Assembly: GCA_016709675.1 (NCBI GenBank)
Contig: JADJMH010000040.1
Location: 62,001-126,000, forward strand
Direction of reading: 5' to 3'
Length of the DNA stretch: 64,000 nt
Source of the DNA: Candidatus Accumulibacter proximus
GTDB taxonomy: Bacteria > Pseudomonadota > Gammaproteobacteria > Burkholderiales > Rhodocyclaceae
Shown: positions 37,669 through 45,512 of the stretch, in pieces
How the letters are laid out: the number at the start of each line of letters is the position of its first letter
How positions within the stretch are numbered: position 1 is the first letter of the stretch
Program-made: the position numbers and the translations under genes
The notes under the pieces: generated by a model
Seen by the model: the letters and a program-made list of their open reading frames with translations, nothing else
Told to the model about the DNA's origin: nothing
Databases searched by the model: none

Positions 37669-38642
37669 CCCCATACCAGCCCAGGAACTTCACGCTCACG
37701 AACTACCGTTTTGCCGGTGACGAGGCTCTGGACATCCCGCCCTACCTCTTCTCCGAGCCGGCGGTGATCGCCATCGACGTCGCGCTGGCGACCGGACGGC
37801 CGCTGCTCGTCGCCGGCCCGCCAGGCTGCGGCAAGAGCCGCCTGGCGGAAGCGATGGCGGCGCTGCTCGGCTGGAACTTCCTCGCCACGACGATGACCTC
37901 GCACACGCGGCTCGAAGAACTGACCGTCGAGGTCGACCACCTGCGCCGCCTGCACGACGCCCACTGCGCAGCGATTCCTGCGCCGCTGGCAGACCCGGAC
38001 AAACCACCCGCCGCAGGGCTCAAGCCCGACGCTGCCTATTACACGCCCGGCATCTTCTGGTGGGCCTTCGACCGCCGCTCGGCGAGCCGGCGGAATCTTC
38101 CGCCGGATGTCGCCGCCGGGTACCTGATCGGGCTCGACTTTCCTGGCCGCGAGCGGGCGCAGCCGAACGGCGAGGAAAACACCGTCCTGTTGATCGACGA
38201 AATCGACAAGGCCGAGCCCGACCTGCCCAACGACCTGCTCGAACCGCTCGACCGGCGCAGCGTCCGCCTGCCCGACGGCCGGACGCTGTCGGCGGCAGCC
38301 GGTCAGGAACTGCTGACCGTGATCACGACCAATCGCGAGCGCGAGCTGCCAAAGGCCTTCGTGCGGCGCTGCGTGACGCTCGTCCTGGCGGAACCCGACG
38401 CCGACGGGCTGACCGCCATCGCCCGGGCACACCAGCCGCAAGCCGAGCCGGCACGGATAAGGGCGATTGCCGAACGGATCATCGAATTCCGCGACAAGGC
38501 CGACGAGCACGGGCTTCGCCCGCCCGGCACAAGCGAGTTCCTCGACGCCGTGCGCACCTGCGAGAGGCTGCAGATCAGCGTCGATGGCGGCGACCTCTGG
38601 CGCCAGATCGAAGGCGCCGTACTGCTCAAGCCAACGATCTGA
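37665..38642 (+). CDS. MoxR-type AAA+ ATPase
   Basis: The 325-residue ATPase has Walker A AGPPGCGKSRLAEA (about residue 52), Walker B VLLIDEIDKAEPDLPNDLLE (about 175), sensor 1 TVITTNRERELPKAF and the arginine finger FVRRC. This is the single-domain MoxR branch, which works with vWA-domain proteins. The start ATG overlaps the TIR stop. An insertion before Walker B (ADPDKPPAAGLKPDAAYYT) is typical of the conflict-system clade. It probably acts as the NTP-dependent switch of the system. Confidence 0.88.
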   Translation: MTPYQPRNFTLTNYRFAGDEALDIPPYLFSEPAVIAIDVALATGRPLLVAGPPGCGKSRLAEAMAALLGWNFLATTMTSHTRLEELTVEVDHLRRLHDAHCAAIPAPLADPDKPPAAGLKPDAAYYTPGIFWWAFDRRSASRRNLPPDVAAGYLIGLDFPGRERAQPNGEENTVLLIDEIDKAEPDLPNDLLEPLDRRSVRLPDGRTLSAAAGQELLTVITTNRERELPKAFVRRCVTLVLAEPDADGLTAIARAHQPQAEPARIRAIAERIIEFRDKADEHGLRPPGTSEFLDAVRTCERLQISVDGGDLWRQIEGAVLLKPTI

Positions 38643-38646
38643 GCCG

Positions 38647-39663
38647 ATGGACAGGCCGCAACCGGGCCGGAAGGGCGAAATCCATCTCGGCGAACTGATC
38701 GGGGCGCTCGCCGGGCTGCCGTGGAAGGATCACGCACAGGCGCAGGCGATCGCCGGCTGCCTCGGCTTCGGCCTGGCGGCGCACGATCTCGGCCGATTCG
38801 AGCGGCCGACGCCGGCGGTCTTCGACCGCAACCGGCCGCCACCGCTGCCCAGGCGCGGCGGTGACCTGGTGGCAAAGCCCCCGGCAGGCTTTGCCACCCG
38901 ACCGCCGCCGCAGCCGGATCTGCCAGCTCAGGTCCTCACTTCGCAACTCCAGCCTGTCACCCCGCCACCGCCATCGAGTACCACCGCCGCCCCCGCCTGG
39001 GTCCACGGCGCCTACCAGCGCCTCGACCCCACACCCGGCACATCGCCGCCGCGCCAGACGCTGTTCCCCGGCCGCACGGCGCGCGGCGTGTTCACCGCCG
39101 CACTGGCAACGCAACGCCTGGGCCGCGAGATCGACGTCCAGGCGCTGGTCGGCTCGGTCGTCCGTGGCCACCTGCCGCGGCGCTTGCCGCGCCTGCCGGC
39201 GGCGACGCTGAGCCGCGGCTGCCAGGTCCTGCTCGACTTCAGCGAGAGCATGCTGCCATGGTGGGACGACCTGCGCGAACTGGCCGCGCAGCTCGCCGCA
39301 GTGCTTGGCGAAGAGCGCGTCGCCGCCTTCGATTTTGAGTCGGCGCCGGCCGCCGCCAGCCAGTGGCGAGCTGGCCGCGAACAGGCGACGCCCTGGCAGC
39401 CCGAGGCGGGTCGGCCGATCCTCGTCGCCACCGATTTCGGCATTCGCGGCCGCTCGCACGGCCAGCGGGCCAGCGTCCACTGGCAGGACTTCGTCAGGCT
39501 CTGCGCGGCGAAAGGCTGCCCGCTGCTGATCCTCGTCCCGTGGTCGCCGACGTACTGGCCAGACTGGCTCGGCACCTACCCCGAACTGCTGCACTGGCAC
39601 CCGCGAACCAGCGCCGCGATGCTTCGCCGGCAACTCGCCCGCAGCCGCCCACCCCGGCGATGA
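38647..39663 (+). CDS. vWA-domain partner of MoxR
   Basis: The 338-residue protein has a short helical N-terminus, a Pro-rich linker (about residues 60–120) and a C-terminal von Willebrand A domain. A full MIDAS start is visible at CQVLLDFSESMLPWW (DxSxS, about residue 195), with VATDFGIRG and LLILVPWSPTYWPDWL later in the fold. vWA proteins beside MoxR genes are its dedicated metal-dependent adaptors. It lies 4 bp after moxR and its stop overlaps the next ATG (ATGA). Confidence 0.8.
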   Translation: MDRPQPGRKGEIHLGELIGALAGLPWKDHAQAQAIAGCLGFGLAAHDLGRFERPTPAVFDRNRPPPLPRRGGDLVAKPPAGFATRPPPQPDLPAQVLTSQLQPVTPPPPSSTTAAPAWVHGAYQRLDPTPGTSPPRQTLFPGRTARGVFTAALATQRLGREIDVQALVGSVVRGHLPRRLPRLPAATLSRGCQVLLDFSESMLPWWDDLRELAAQLAAVLGEERVAAFDFESAPAAASQWRAGREQATPWQPEAGRPILVATDFGIRGRSHGQRASVHWQDFVRLCAAKGCPLLILVPWSPTYWPDWLGTYPELLHWHPRTSAAMLRRQLARSRPPRR

Positions 39664-42080
39664 GCTGGCTGCAGCCCACCGCCTTCGAACAGGATCTGGT
39701 CGCCGACCTGCGCCGGCGCTCGCCCGAGGTCGCGCCGCTGGCGGCACTGCTCTCGCTCGCCACGCGCGTCGAGCCGCTGCTGCTGCGCAACGCGCGGCTG
39801 CATTTCCTGCCCGGCAGCGCCACCGAAATCGAATCGCAGCTCTGGTTCAGCCCGCTGGTCGGCGCGCGCAGCAGCAGCGAGGTCATCTTCCATGCCGGCG
39901 CCGCGCGCCTGCTCGCCGACGAGCTGCACGGCGACGACGCGCTGTTCGGACAGGTGATCGAGTTTACCCGCCGCCATACCCGCCACTGGTTGCCCGAAGA
40001 ACGACTCGAACAGGATCTCCGCCTCGATGCCTTGCGCGACAACCAGGCCGCCGTTCGGCAGGGCCTGCAGGACCTGCTCAAGCGCCTGCACGACGAAAAC
40101 GATGAAGAGCAGCGCATCCGCCTGGCGCGCTGGAGCCGGCGCTGCCTGGCGACGGTCAGCGACCCGCACAACCCGGCGGCGGAAGCGCAACTGCTCAGCC
40201 AGTTCGCCACCTGCAGCCTCGGCGCGAGCAGCGTCCTGGCCCCCGGCAGCGCCCCGCAGCCGCTGCCCGAGTGGCTCGCCGGCAAGTTGCCGGCGCCGTT
40301 CCGGCCCGCGCGCCTGGCGGTCGAACTGCGCTACGATGCCGCGCAGCAGCGGCAGGTCCTGCACCTCATCGCGCCAAACCAGGACGGCCCGGCGATCGAC
40401 CTGCCGACTTCCCTGCCCGCGAACCTGCACGTGCAGGGCGACGGCGGCGGCGGCGCCTGGCACATCGTCAGCCTCGACAGCCGCGTCGAGCTGCCGGCGG
40501 CGACCCGCCGCGTGCTGCTGACGACGATCGACGGCCGCCCTTACGAGCTGCGCACCGAGCTGCCGGACAGCCCGCCCAGCGAGGACGCCCGCGTACTGCC
40601 ACCCCTCACCCTGAGCCATCTCGCCGAAGACCAGGCGGAGGCGCGGGAAATTGCCGAGTGGCTGCGGAAGCAAGGGTTGGGGGTCATTCTGCGCCAGGAA
40701 GGCACGAGTGAAGTCGAACCCGCGCCGGCCGCTGCCGCTGGCGAGCCGGCCCGGTTGTTGCGGGTGTGGACGCACGCTGCCCAGCGACGGGCCGCCAGGT
40801 CGGGCAGCGACGGACTGGCCGCCGGTACGCGCGAGGCCCTGCTGCGCATCGATCCGGCCGTGGAGCCGCCGGCGGCGGGCTACGGCGCAGGGAAGCTGCT
40901 CGACCTGCCCGACTGGCGAAACGCCGGGCAGACGACGCAGGCGGCAGGCTTTGTCGCGCAATTGCACGACTGGCTGGTCGACGAGGCACCGGCCAGCGGG
41001 GAAGAAGCTCCAGTCGCCCCCAGCGAAGTCGAGCGCCTGCTGGCCGAACTCGACGATCCACAGACTCCGCCGCCGCGCCGACTCGAAATCGGCGACCGCC
41101 TGAACGAAATCGGCGACCCCCGGCCGGGAGTCGGGGTGCGCGAGCTGGTCGTCGAGGAGCCGCTGCCGGCAAGCGAGGAAACGATCGGCGAAGCGGTGAA
41201 ATCGCTTCCCGAAAGCGACCGCCTGCTCGCCGAACTCGACCAGCCCGCAACGATCCCGCCGCGCCGGCTGGCGATCGGCGATGGCTTGGCCGAGATCGGC
41301 GACCCGCGGCAGGGTGTCGGCCTCGACTCACGCGGCCTGCCCGAGATCGACTGGGTCGGGATCCCTGGCGGCGAGTTCATTTATCAGGATGGCGAACGGC
41401 GCTCGCTGGCGAGCTTCCGGATGGCGCGTTACCCGGTGACCAACGCGCAGTTTCAGGCGTTTGTCGATGCGGGTGGATATGGCAACGCGAAGAGGGGTCC
41501 ATGGCAGAAGGTCAGGGCTGTCGGGCAGACTGACGAATGGTGGCAGGATCTCAAGCGACCCGAGCCGCAACCGTCTCGCTGGCCGCAGGCCAACCGACCG
41601 CGGACGAACATCGACTGGTACGAGGCGGTGGCGTATTGCCGGTGGTTGAGCGCGCAGCTTGGCCACGAGGTCAGGCTGCCGACCGAGGAGGAATGGGAAC
41701 GTGCTGCGCGGGGTGTCGAGGGGCGGGAATACCCATGGGGCAAAGCTTATGAAAGCGGGCGGGCGAACATCGACGAGACTTTCGGCAATACCGGACAGTG
41801 GTATCTCGAGCAGCCGACGGCCGTCGGCGTCTATCCGCACGGGGCGTCGAGCGAAGGGGTGCTCGATCTTTCGGGCAACGTCTGGGAATGGTGTCTGAAC
41901 AAGTATGATCGCCCGGATCAGATCCAGGCCGACACGAGTGGCGATACGCGCGTGCTGCGCGGCGGCTCCTGGCGCGACGATGCCGACGGCGCGCGCGGCT
42001 CGCTGCGCTACCGGTACTACCCGGTCGCCCGCCCCAACCGCACCGGTTTCCGCCTTGTGTCGTCGGCCCCCATTGCTTGA
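39660..42080 (+). CDS. Large protein with C-terminal FGE/SUMF1 (C-type-lectin-fold) domain; DGR target 1
   Basis: The 806-residue protein has three parts. Residues 1–460 are an uncharacterised region starting MSWLQPTAFEQDLVADLRRR. Residues 460–560 hold two copies of an RRLxIGDxLxEIGDPRxGVG linker motif. Residues 560–806 are a formylglycine-generating-enzyme-like domain (IDWVGIPGGEF, ARYPVTNAQF, RLPTEEEWERAARG, GVYPHG, LDLSGNVWEW, VLRGGSW, TGFRLV). The last 43 codons are the variable repeat VR1 of a DGR, placed on the exposed ligand-binding face of this fold. The protein is thus a likely diversified sensor of the TIR–MoxR–vWA system. It starts by ATGA overlap with the vWA gene and ends just before a hairpin. 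Confidence 0.85.
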   Translation: MSWLQPTAFEQDLVADLRRRSPEVAPLAALLSLATRVEPLLLRNARLHFLPGSATEIESQLWFSPLVGARSSSEVIFHAGAARLLADELHGDDALFGQVIEFTRRHTRHWLPEERLEQDLRLDALRDNQAAVRQGLQDLLKRLHDENDEEQRIRLARWSRRCLATVSDPHNPAAEAQLLSQFATCSLGASSVLAPGSAPQPLPEWLAGKLPAPFRPARLAVELRYDAAQQRQVLHLIAPNQDGPAIDLPTSLPANLHVQGDGGGGAWHIVSLDSRVELPAATRRVLLTTIDGRPYELRTELPDSPPSEDARVLPPLTLSHLAEDQAEAREIAEWLRKQGLGVILRQEGTSEVEPAPAAAAGEPARLLRVWTHAAQRRAARSGSDGLAAGTREALLRIDPAVEPPAAGYGAGKLLDLPDWRNAGQTTQAAGFVAQLHDWLVDEAPASGEEAPVAPSEVERLLAELDDPQTPPPRRLEIGDRLNEIGDPRPGVGVRELVVEEPLPASEETIGEAVKSLPESDRLLAELDQPATIPPRRLAIGDGLAEIGDPRQGVGLDSRGLPEIDWVGIPGGEFIYQDGERRSLASFRMARYPVTNAQFQAFVDAGGYGNAKRGPWQKVRAVGQTDEWWQDLKRPEPQPSRWPQANRPRTNIDWYEAVAYCRWLSAQLGHEVRLPTEEEWERAARGVEGREYPWGKAYESGRANIDETFGNTGQWYLEQPTAVGVYPHGASSEGVLDLSGNVWEWCLNKYDRPDQIQADTSGDTRVLRGGSWRDDADGARGSLRYRYYPVARPNRTGFRLVSSAPIA
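41950..42074 (+). repeat. DGR variable repeat VR1
   Basis: These 125 bases align without gaps to the template at 42199–42323. By hand I count 19 mismatches, every one at a template adenine (examples AAC to CGC, AAC to TAC, GAC to GTC, AAC to CCC, CAC to CCC). The 3' end after ACCGG is invariant apart from one A, matching an IMH-type anchor. Codons changed lie in the FGE C-terminus. Confidence 0.95.
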
Positions 42081-42095
42081 TGCGCTGTTCGCTGA

Positions 42096-42128
42096 TGACC
42101 GCCGCGCAGCGGCGGTCACGATTTTTTT
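42096..42128 (+). terminator. Rho-independent terminator / post-VR1 hairpin
   Basis: Perfect arms GACCGCCGC and GCGGCGGTC (extended by a T–A pair) flank a GCA loop, and CGATTTTTTTGG follows. It would end the four-gene operon. The same hairpin block, preceded by GATGCGCTGTTCGCTGA, follows VR2, so it may also mark the homing site. Confidence 0.8.
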
Positions 42129-42155
42129 GGGTCCTGCGCGACGATCTGCGATAAT
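42127..42155 (+). promoter_or_regulatory. Candidate promoter for the template RNA
   Basis: A -10-like GATAAT at 42150–42155 (5 of 6 matches) and a weak TTGGGT at 42127–42132 are 17 bp apart. They lie just after the terminator and about 45 bp before the TR. The -35 match is poor, so this is tentative. Confidence 0.3.
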
Positions 42156-42198
42156 CCGGACGCTGGCTCGTCCAGTGGGGTGCCCCGGAATTAGACGG

Positions 42199-42323
42199 GC
42201 GTGCTGCGCGGCGGCTCCTGGAACAACAATGCCGACAACGCGCGCGGCTCGCAGCGCAACAGGAACAACCCGGACAACCGCAACAACAACACCGGTTTCC
42301 GCCTTGTGTCGTCGGCCCACATT
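42199..42323 (+). ncRNA. DGR template repeat (TR)
   Basis: This 125-base non-coding copy of the FGE C-terminus is rich in AAC codons (about 29 adenines), the usual design of a DGR template. Both VR1 and VR2 differ from it only at adenines. It is on the same strand as target 1 and the reverse transcriptase. It would be transcribed and copied by the reverse transcriptase–Avd complex with adenine-specific errors. Confidence 0.95.
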
Positions 42324-42441
42324 CCAGCTTCCGCCAATCCCGGAGAGATCGCCGACCACGGTTTGCGATACGCGACGGCGGGGCTAAAATGGCGCAGGTG
42401 CATCCCGTCCGCACGCTTTGCGTCGGGCGCATAGCAAACCG

Positions 42442-42549
42442 GGAGCACCACCGGCCATCCGGCCGGGGTGCTCCGTCTCGCACCCGAGTTGCCCAAGGGC
42501 AGTGCGTGGTGGGTAGGTGGGTAAGTTGGGCTGAGGAACGAAGCCCAAC
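42442..42549 (+). other. Structured region downstream of the TR
   Basis: Two inverted repeats stand out. GGAGCACC…GGTGCTCC (42442–42474) has an inner CCGGCC/GGCCGG. GTTGGGCT…AGCCCAAC (42525–42549) is a dispersed palindrome type common in proteobacteria. In studied DGRs the RNA just after the TR folds and is needed for cDNA priming, and this could be that spacer. Confidence 0.4.
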
Positions 42550-42617
42550 ACCGCCACCGTCCCGGCCTCTCTGGCCAGGCCTGCGGGACGCGACATGCAC
42601 GCGCTGGCTACGCGCTG

Positions 42618-42783
42618 AGGCGACTTCCAGGTATTGCCATCCCAAACCGTCCAGGACTTCCGTCATTCCCGCTCAAGCGGGAATCCAGTCCAGACTCTGT
42701 CCTACATCGGGCCGAACCGTGGATCCCGGCTTTCGCGGGGATGACGGCCGTCGTTTATCGGTCTCTGTATCCCTGGAGATCGC
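42618..42783. mobile_element. MITE copy 1 (about 166 bp)
   Basis: The element starts GGCGACTTCCAGG and ends with the complement of GCGATCTCCAGG. It contains internal palindromes CCCGCTCAAGCGGG and CCCCGCGAAAGCCGGG-like arms. It is the same element, inverted, as the one in the reverse transcriptase gene at 43981–44146. It has no coding capacity and ends directly after the avd stop. Confidence 0.8.
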
Positions 42784-42784
42784 T

Positions 42785-43138
42785 TTACCCGGGCCGCCGC
42801 GCTTCCTGCCTGACCCAGCCGCCGAGCAGGCGGCCGAGTTCGGCGACCTGGCGACTGACGTGCTCGTATTGACCATCGGTGAGCCATTGCCAGTGATGTG
42901 CGAGGCGCAGATAGAGACGCAACTGGTCGAGTTTTCCGTCGGCTTCCTGCAGGCGCTGACGGCGGCTGCTAGCGGTCGCCTTGCGGGCGCGGAAGAGCAG
43001 CTCCTGGAAGTCGAGCGCGCTATCGACCAGGCGCTGCACCACCGTGTAACGATGCACTTTCGGAAAGGTCTCGCTCTTTGGCACCAGCCAGGCGAGCAGA
43101 TCGAAACAGCGGGTAAGGATGACCAGGTCGTCGTCCAT
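42785..43138 (-). CDS. avd: DGR accessory protein Avd (four-helix bundle)
   Basis: The 117-residue, all-helical basic protein starts MDDDLVILTRCFDLLAWLVP and continues KSETFPKVHRYTVVQRLVD with FQELLFRARKA, the pattern of Avd/23S-IVP-like four-helix bundles. Avd forms a pentamer that binds the DGR RNA and reverse transcriptase. It is on the minus strand and diverges from the reverse transcriptase gene (7 bp between starts), which is unusual because avd normally lies in line between TR and RT. The start at 43138 fits the family. Confidence 0.82.
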   Translation of the reverse strand: MDDDLVILTRCFDLLAWLVPKSETFPKVHRYTVVQRLVDSALDFQELLFRARKATASSRRQRLQEADGKLDQLRLYLRLAHHWQWLTDGQYEHVSRQVAELGRLLGGWVRQEARRPG

Positions 43139-43145
43139 CGTTGCA

Positions 43146-44353
43146 ATGGCCTCGTGTGATTTCGGGAAGGTGCTGGCGTTCGCCAACCTCGTGCAGGCGT
43201 GGAAGAAAGCCGCACGCGGCAAGCGCGCGTCGTACGGCGCAGCGGCTTTCGAAGACGGACTCGCCGACCACCTGCTGCAGTTGCACGACGAACTCCATTC
43301 GGGTGAGTACCGGCCCGGCGGCTACACCCACTTCACGATTCATGAGCCGAAGCGCCGCCGGATCAGCGCCGCGCCTTTTCGCGACCGCGTCGTGCACCAT
43401 GCCCAGTGCAACGTGATCGAGCCAGTCTTCGAAGCGCAGTTCATCGCCGACAGCTACGCCAACCGCATCGGCAAGGGGACGCACCGGGCGGTCGCCCGGC
43501 TGCAGCAGTTCGCCCGCCGCTACCGCTACGTGCTGCGCCTCGACATCGTCAAGCACTTCCCGGCGATCGACCACGCGATCCTGCTCGAAATGCTCGCGCC
43601 GCAGATCGACGACCCGGCGACGCTCGACCTGGCCCGCGTCATCCTGGCCAGTGGCGAAGGAGTCCTCGATCAGGAATACACGCCGCCGTTCTTTCCGGGC
43701 GACGACCTGCTGGCCACGCGGGCTGCCGATCGGCAATCTGACCTCCCAGTTCTGGTCGAACTGCTACCTGCATCCTTTCGACCTTTTCGTCCGCAAGGAA
43801 CTCGGCTGCCGCGCGTATCTGCGCTACGTCGACGACTTCGCGCTGTTCGCCAACGACAAACCAACCCTGTGGGCATGGAAAGCCGCCGTGCGCGAGCGAC
43901 TCGCTGCGCTGCGACTTGAGTTTCATCTGGGCAGCGCGCAGGTGCAGCCCGTGCAGGCAGGGATTCCCTGGCTGGGCTTAGGCGATTTCCAGAGATAGAG
44001 GTACCGATAAACGACAGCCGTCATCCCCGCGAAAGCGGGGATCCACCGTTCGGCCCGATGTAGGACAGAGCCTGGACTGGATTCCCGCTTGCGCGGGAAT
44101 GACGGAACTCCTGGACGGTTTGGGATGGCAATCCATGGAATTCGCCTTAGTCGTTTTCCCGACGCACCGCCGCGTCAAGGCGCGCAAGGTGGTGCAGGCG
44201 AGCCGCCGGCTCGGCGAGCGCTACGCCGCCTGGCAAGCCGGCGAGATCAGCTTCGCCGAGTTCGACGCCAGCGTGCAGGGCTGGATCAACCATGTGCGCT
44301 ATGCCGATTCGTGGGGCCTGCGCCGGCACGTGCTCGAACCCTTCGTCTGGTAA
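43146..44353 (+). pseudogene. DGR reverse transcriptase, broken by frameshift and MITE insertion
   Basis: The pieces encode a DGR-type RT: ISAAPFRDRVVHHAQCNVIE, SYANRIGKGTHRAV, RYVLRLDIVKHFPAIDH (first catalytic Asp), then RGLPIGNLTSQFW and LRYVDDFALFANDK (YVDD), and a C-terminal thumb region ending GLRRHVLEPFVW. A one-base loss near 43720 (GGGG to GGG) shifts the frame before GLPIGNLTSQ. A 166-bp MITE at 43981–44146 then splits WLGL|VVFPTHRR. Without both lesions the protein would be about 345 residues, normal for the family. Confidence 0.9.
43981..44146. mobile_element. MITE copy 2, inserted in the reverse transcriptase
   Basis: The element runs from GGCGATTTCC to GGAATTCGCC (10-bp imperfect terminal inverted repeats, 9 of 10 matching) and is flanked by TTA on both sides (43978–43980 and 44147–44149). 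Removing it and one TTA restores the uninterrupted coding sequence CTG GGC TTA GTC GTT TTC. Internal palindromes include CCCCGCGAAAGCGGGG and CCCGCTTGCGCGGG. Confidence 0.9.
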
Positions 44354-44362
44354 AAATTTTCG

Positions 44363-44385
44363 CGACCGCCGCTGCGCGGCGGTCG
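44363..44385. terminator. Bidirectional hairpin between RT and FGE2 / post-VR2 hairpin
   Basis: Perfect 10-bp arms CGACCGCCGC and GCGGCGGTCG flank a 3-base loop. On the minus strand it follows the FGE2 stop after the same GATGCGCTGTTCGCTGA block seen after VR1 and runs into an A/T-rich tract. It can terminate both convergent genes and mirrors the hairpin after VR1. Confidence 0.75.
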
Positions 44386-44400
44386 TCAGCGAACAGCGCA

Positions 44401-45222
44401 TCAGGGAATGGGGGCCGACGACACAAGGCGGAAACCGGGGCCGCTGTTGCGGTCGCCCGGGCGGCCCCTGCGGCGCCGCGAGCCGCGCGCGAGGCCGGCA
44501 TCGTCGTTCCAGGAGCCGCCGCGCAGCACGCGCGAATCGCCACTCGTGTCGGCCTGGATCTGATCCGGGTGATCAGACTTGTTTACACACCATTCCCAGA
44601 CGTTGCCCGACAGATCGAGCACCCCTTCGCGCGAAGTGCCGTGTGGGTAAACACCGACCGCCGTCGTCTGATCAAGAAACCAATCTCCGACGCGATCACC
44701 ACCGTAGCGCGCAGTCTCGTCAATGTTCGCCCGCCCGCTTTCATACGCCTTCCCCCACGAGTATTGCCACCCGTCGACGCCGCGCGCCGCGCGTTCCCAC
44801 TCGTCCTCGGTCGGCAGCCGTACCTCGTAAGCAAACTGCGCGCTCAACCAGCGGCAAAAGGCGACCGCCTCGTACCAGTCGACGTTGGTCCGCGGGCGAT
44901 TGGCCTGCGGCCAGCGCGACGGAACCGGCTCGGGCCGGATCAGCTCCCGCCACCAGCGCTCGTCGCGGTAGCCGCCAGCATCGCTGAAGGTCTGGTACTG
45001 GAGGTTGGTCACCGGGTAGCGCGCGATCCGGAAAGCCGGCAGCTTTCGCCGCTCGCCTTGCTGATAGACGAACTCGCCGCCGGGAATCGTCACCCAGTCG
45101 ATGTCGGGCAGAAGAATCGTGCGTTTTCCCGTTGCCGTTGTTGCCGCCGCGGGGGTGGTCCCCTCCCCTGCCGGGGTCGCGGACTGCGGCTGGAGACGCC
45201 TGACGTCGGAGGGAGCGATCAT
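44401..45222 (-). CDS. Stand-alone FGE/SUMF1-domain protein; DGR target 2
   Basis: The 273-residue protein has a short Ala/Thr-rich lead (about 35 residues) and one FGE-like domain: IDWVTIPGGEFVYQQGERRK, ARYPVTNLQY, RLPTEDEWERAARG, LDLSGNVWEW, VLRGGSWN and GFRLVSS. It is closely similar to the FGE domain of target 1 but lacks the 550-residue N-terminus. The last 43 codons are VR2. There is no signal peptide, so like target 1 it should be cytoplasmic. It is convergent with the RT gene. It may supply a second, independently diversified binder to the same system. Confidence 0.85.
   Translation of the reverse strand: MIAPSDVRRLQPQSATPAGEGTTPAAATTATGKRTILLPDIDWVTIPGGEFVYQQGERRKLPAFRIARYPVTNLQYQTFSDAGGYRDERWWRELIRPEPVPSRWPQANRPRTNVDWYEAVAFCRWLSAQFAYEVRLPTEDEWERAARGVDGWQYSWGKAYESGRANIDETARYGGDRVGDWFLDQTTAVGVYPHGTSREGVLDLSGNVWEWCVNKSDHPDQIQADTSGDSRVLRGGSWNDDAGLARGSRRRRGRPGDRNSGPGFRLVSSAPIP
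44407..44531 (-). repeat. DGR variable repeat VR2
   Basis: These 125 bases on the minus strand align without gaps to the TR. I count 19 mismatches by hand, all at template adenines (examples AAC to CTC, CAG to CGG, AAC to AGC, ACC to CCC). VR1 and VR2 have different substitutions at most sites, so each was written independently from the same template. Confidence 0.95.
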
Positions 45223-45512
45223 GGTGGGCTGCGCTTGCGGAGGATGGCTGGACGAATGATAGAAGCATGCGGGTCGCACAGCAAGCGCACCCGCCACCCG
45301 GACGGCCCGGCAGCAACGCGAGGCGAGCCAGATCGACGCTCTGCCAACCGCCGACCAGACGAGGCTGCCGCCCGGCGGCAGCCTGGAATGGCGTGTACCC
45401 GCCGCCAGTCGCTGGCTTCGCTGATCCTCAAAAGCCGTGTCAGCGGGCTTGCCTGCGCCACGCAGCTTCTCCGCAGCCAAGGCGCGGCTGGCACCATTTG
45501 CCGCATTTCGAG
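45223..45512. other. About 290 bp without a supportable gene
   Basis: Minus-strand frames upstream of FGE2 stay open to 45480–45506 but have no recognisable domain or start. This stretch must hold the FGE2 promoter. I see no clear motif. Confidence 0.4.

Noticed and set aside
42199..42323. TR as an assembly duplication of the FGE gene end
   Set aside because: The differences are confined to adenines and a second independent copy shows the same rule, which an assembly error would not produce.
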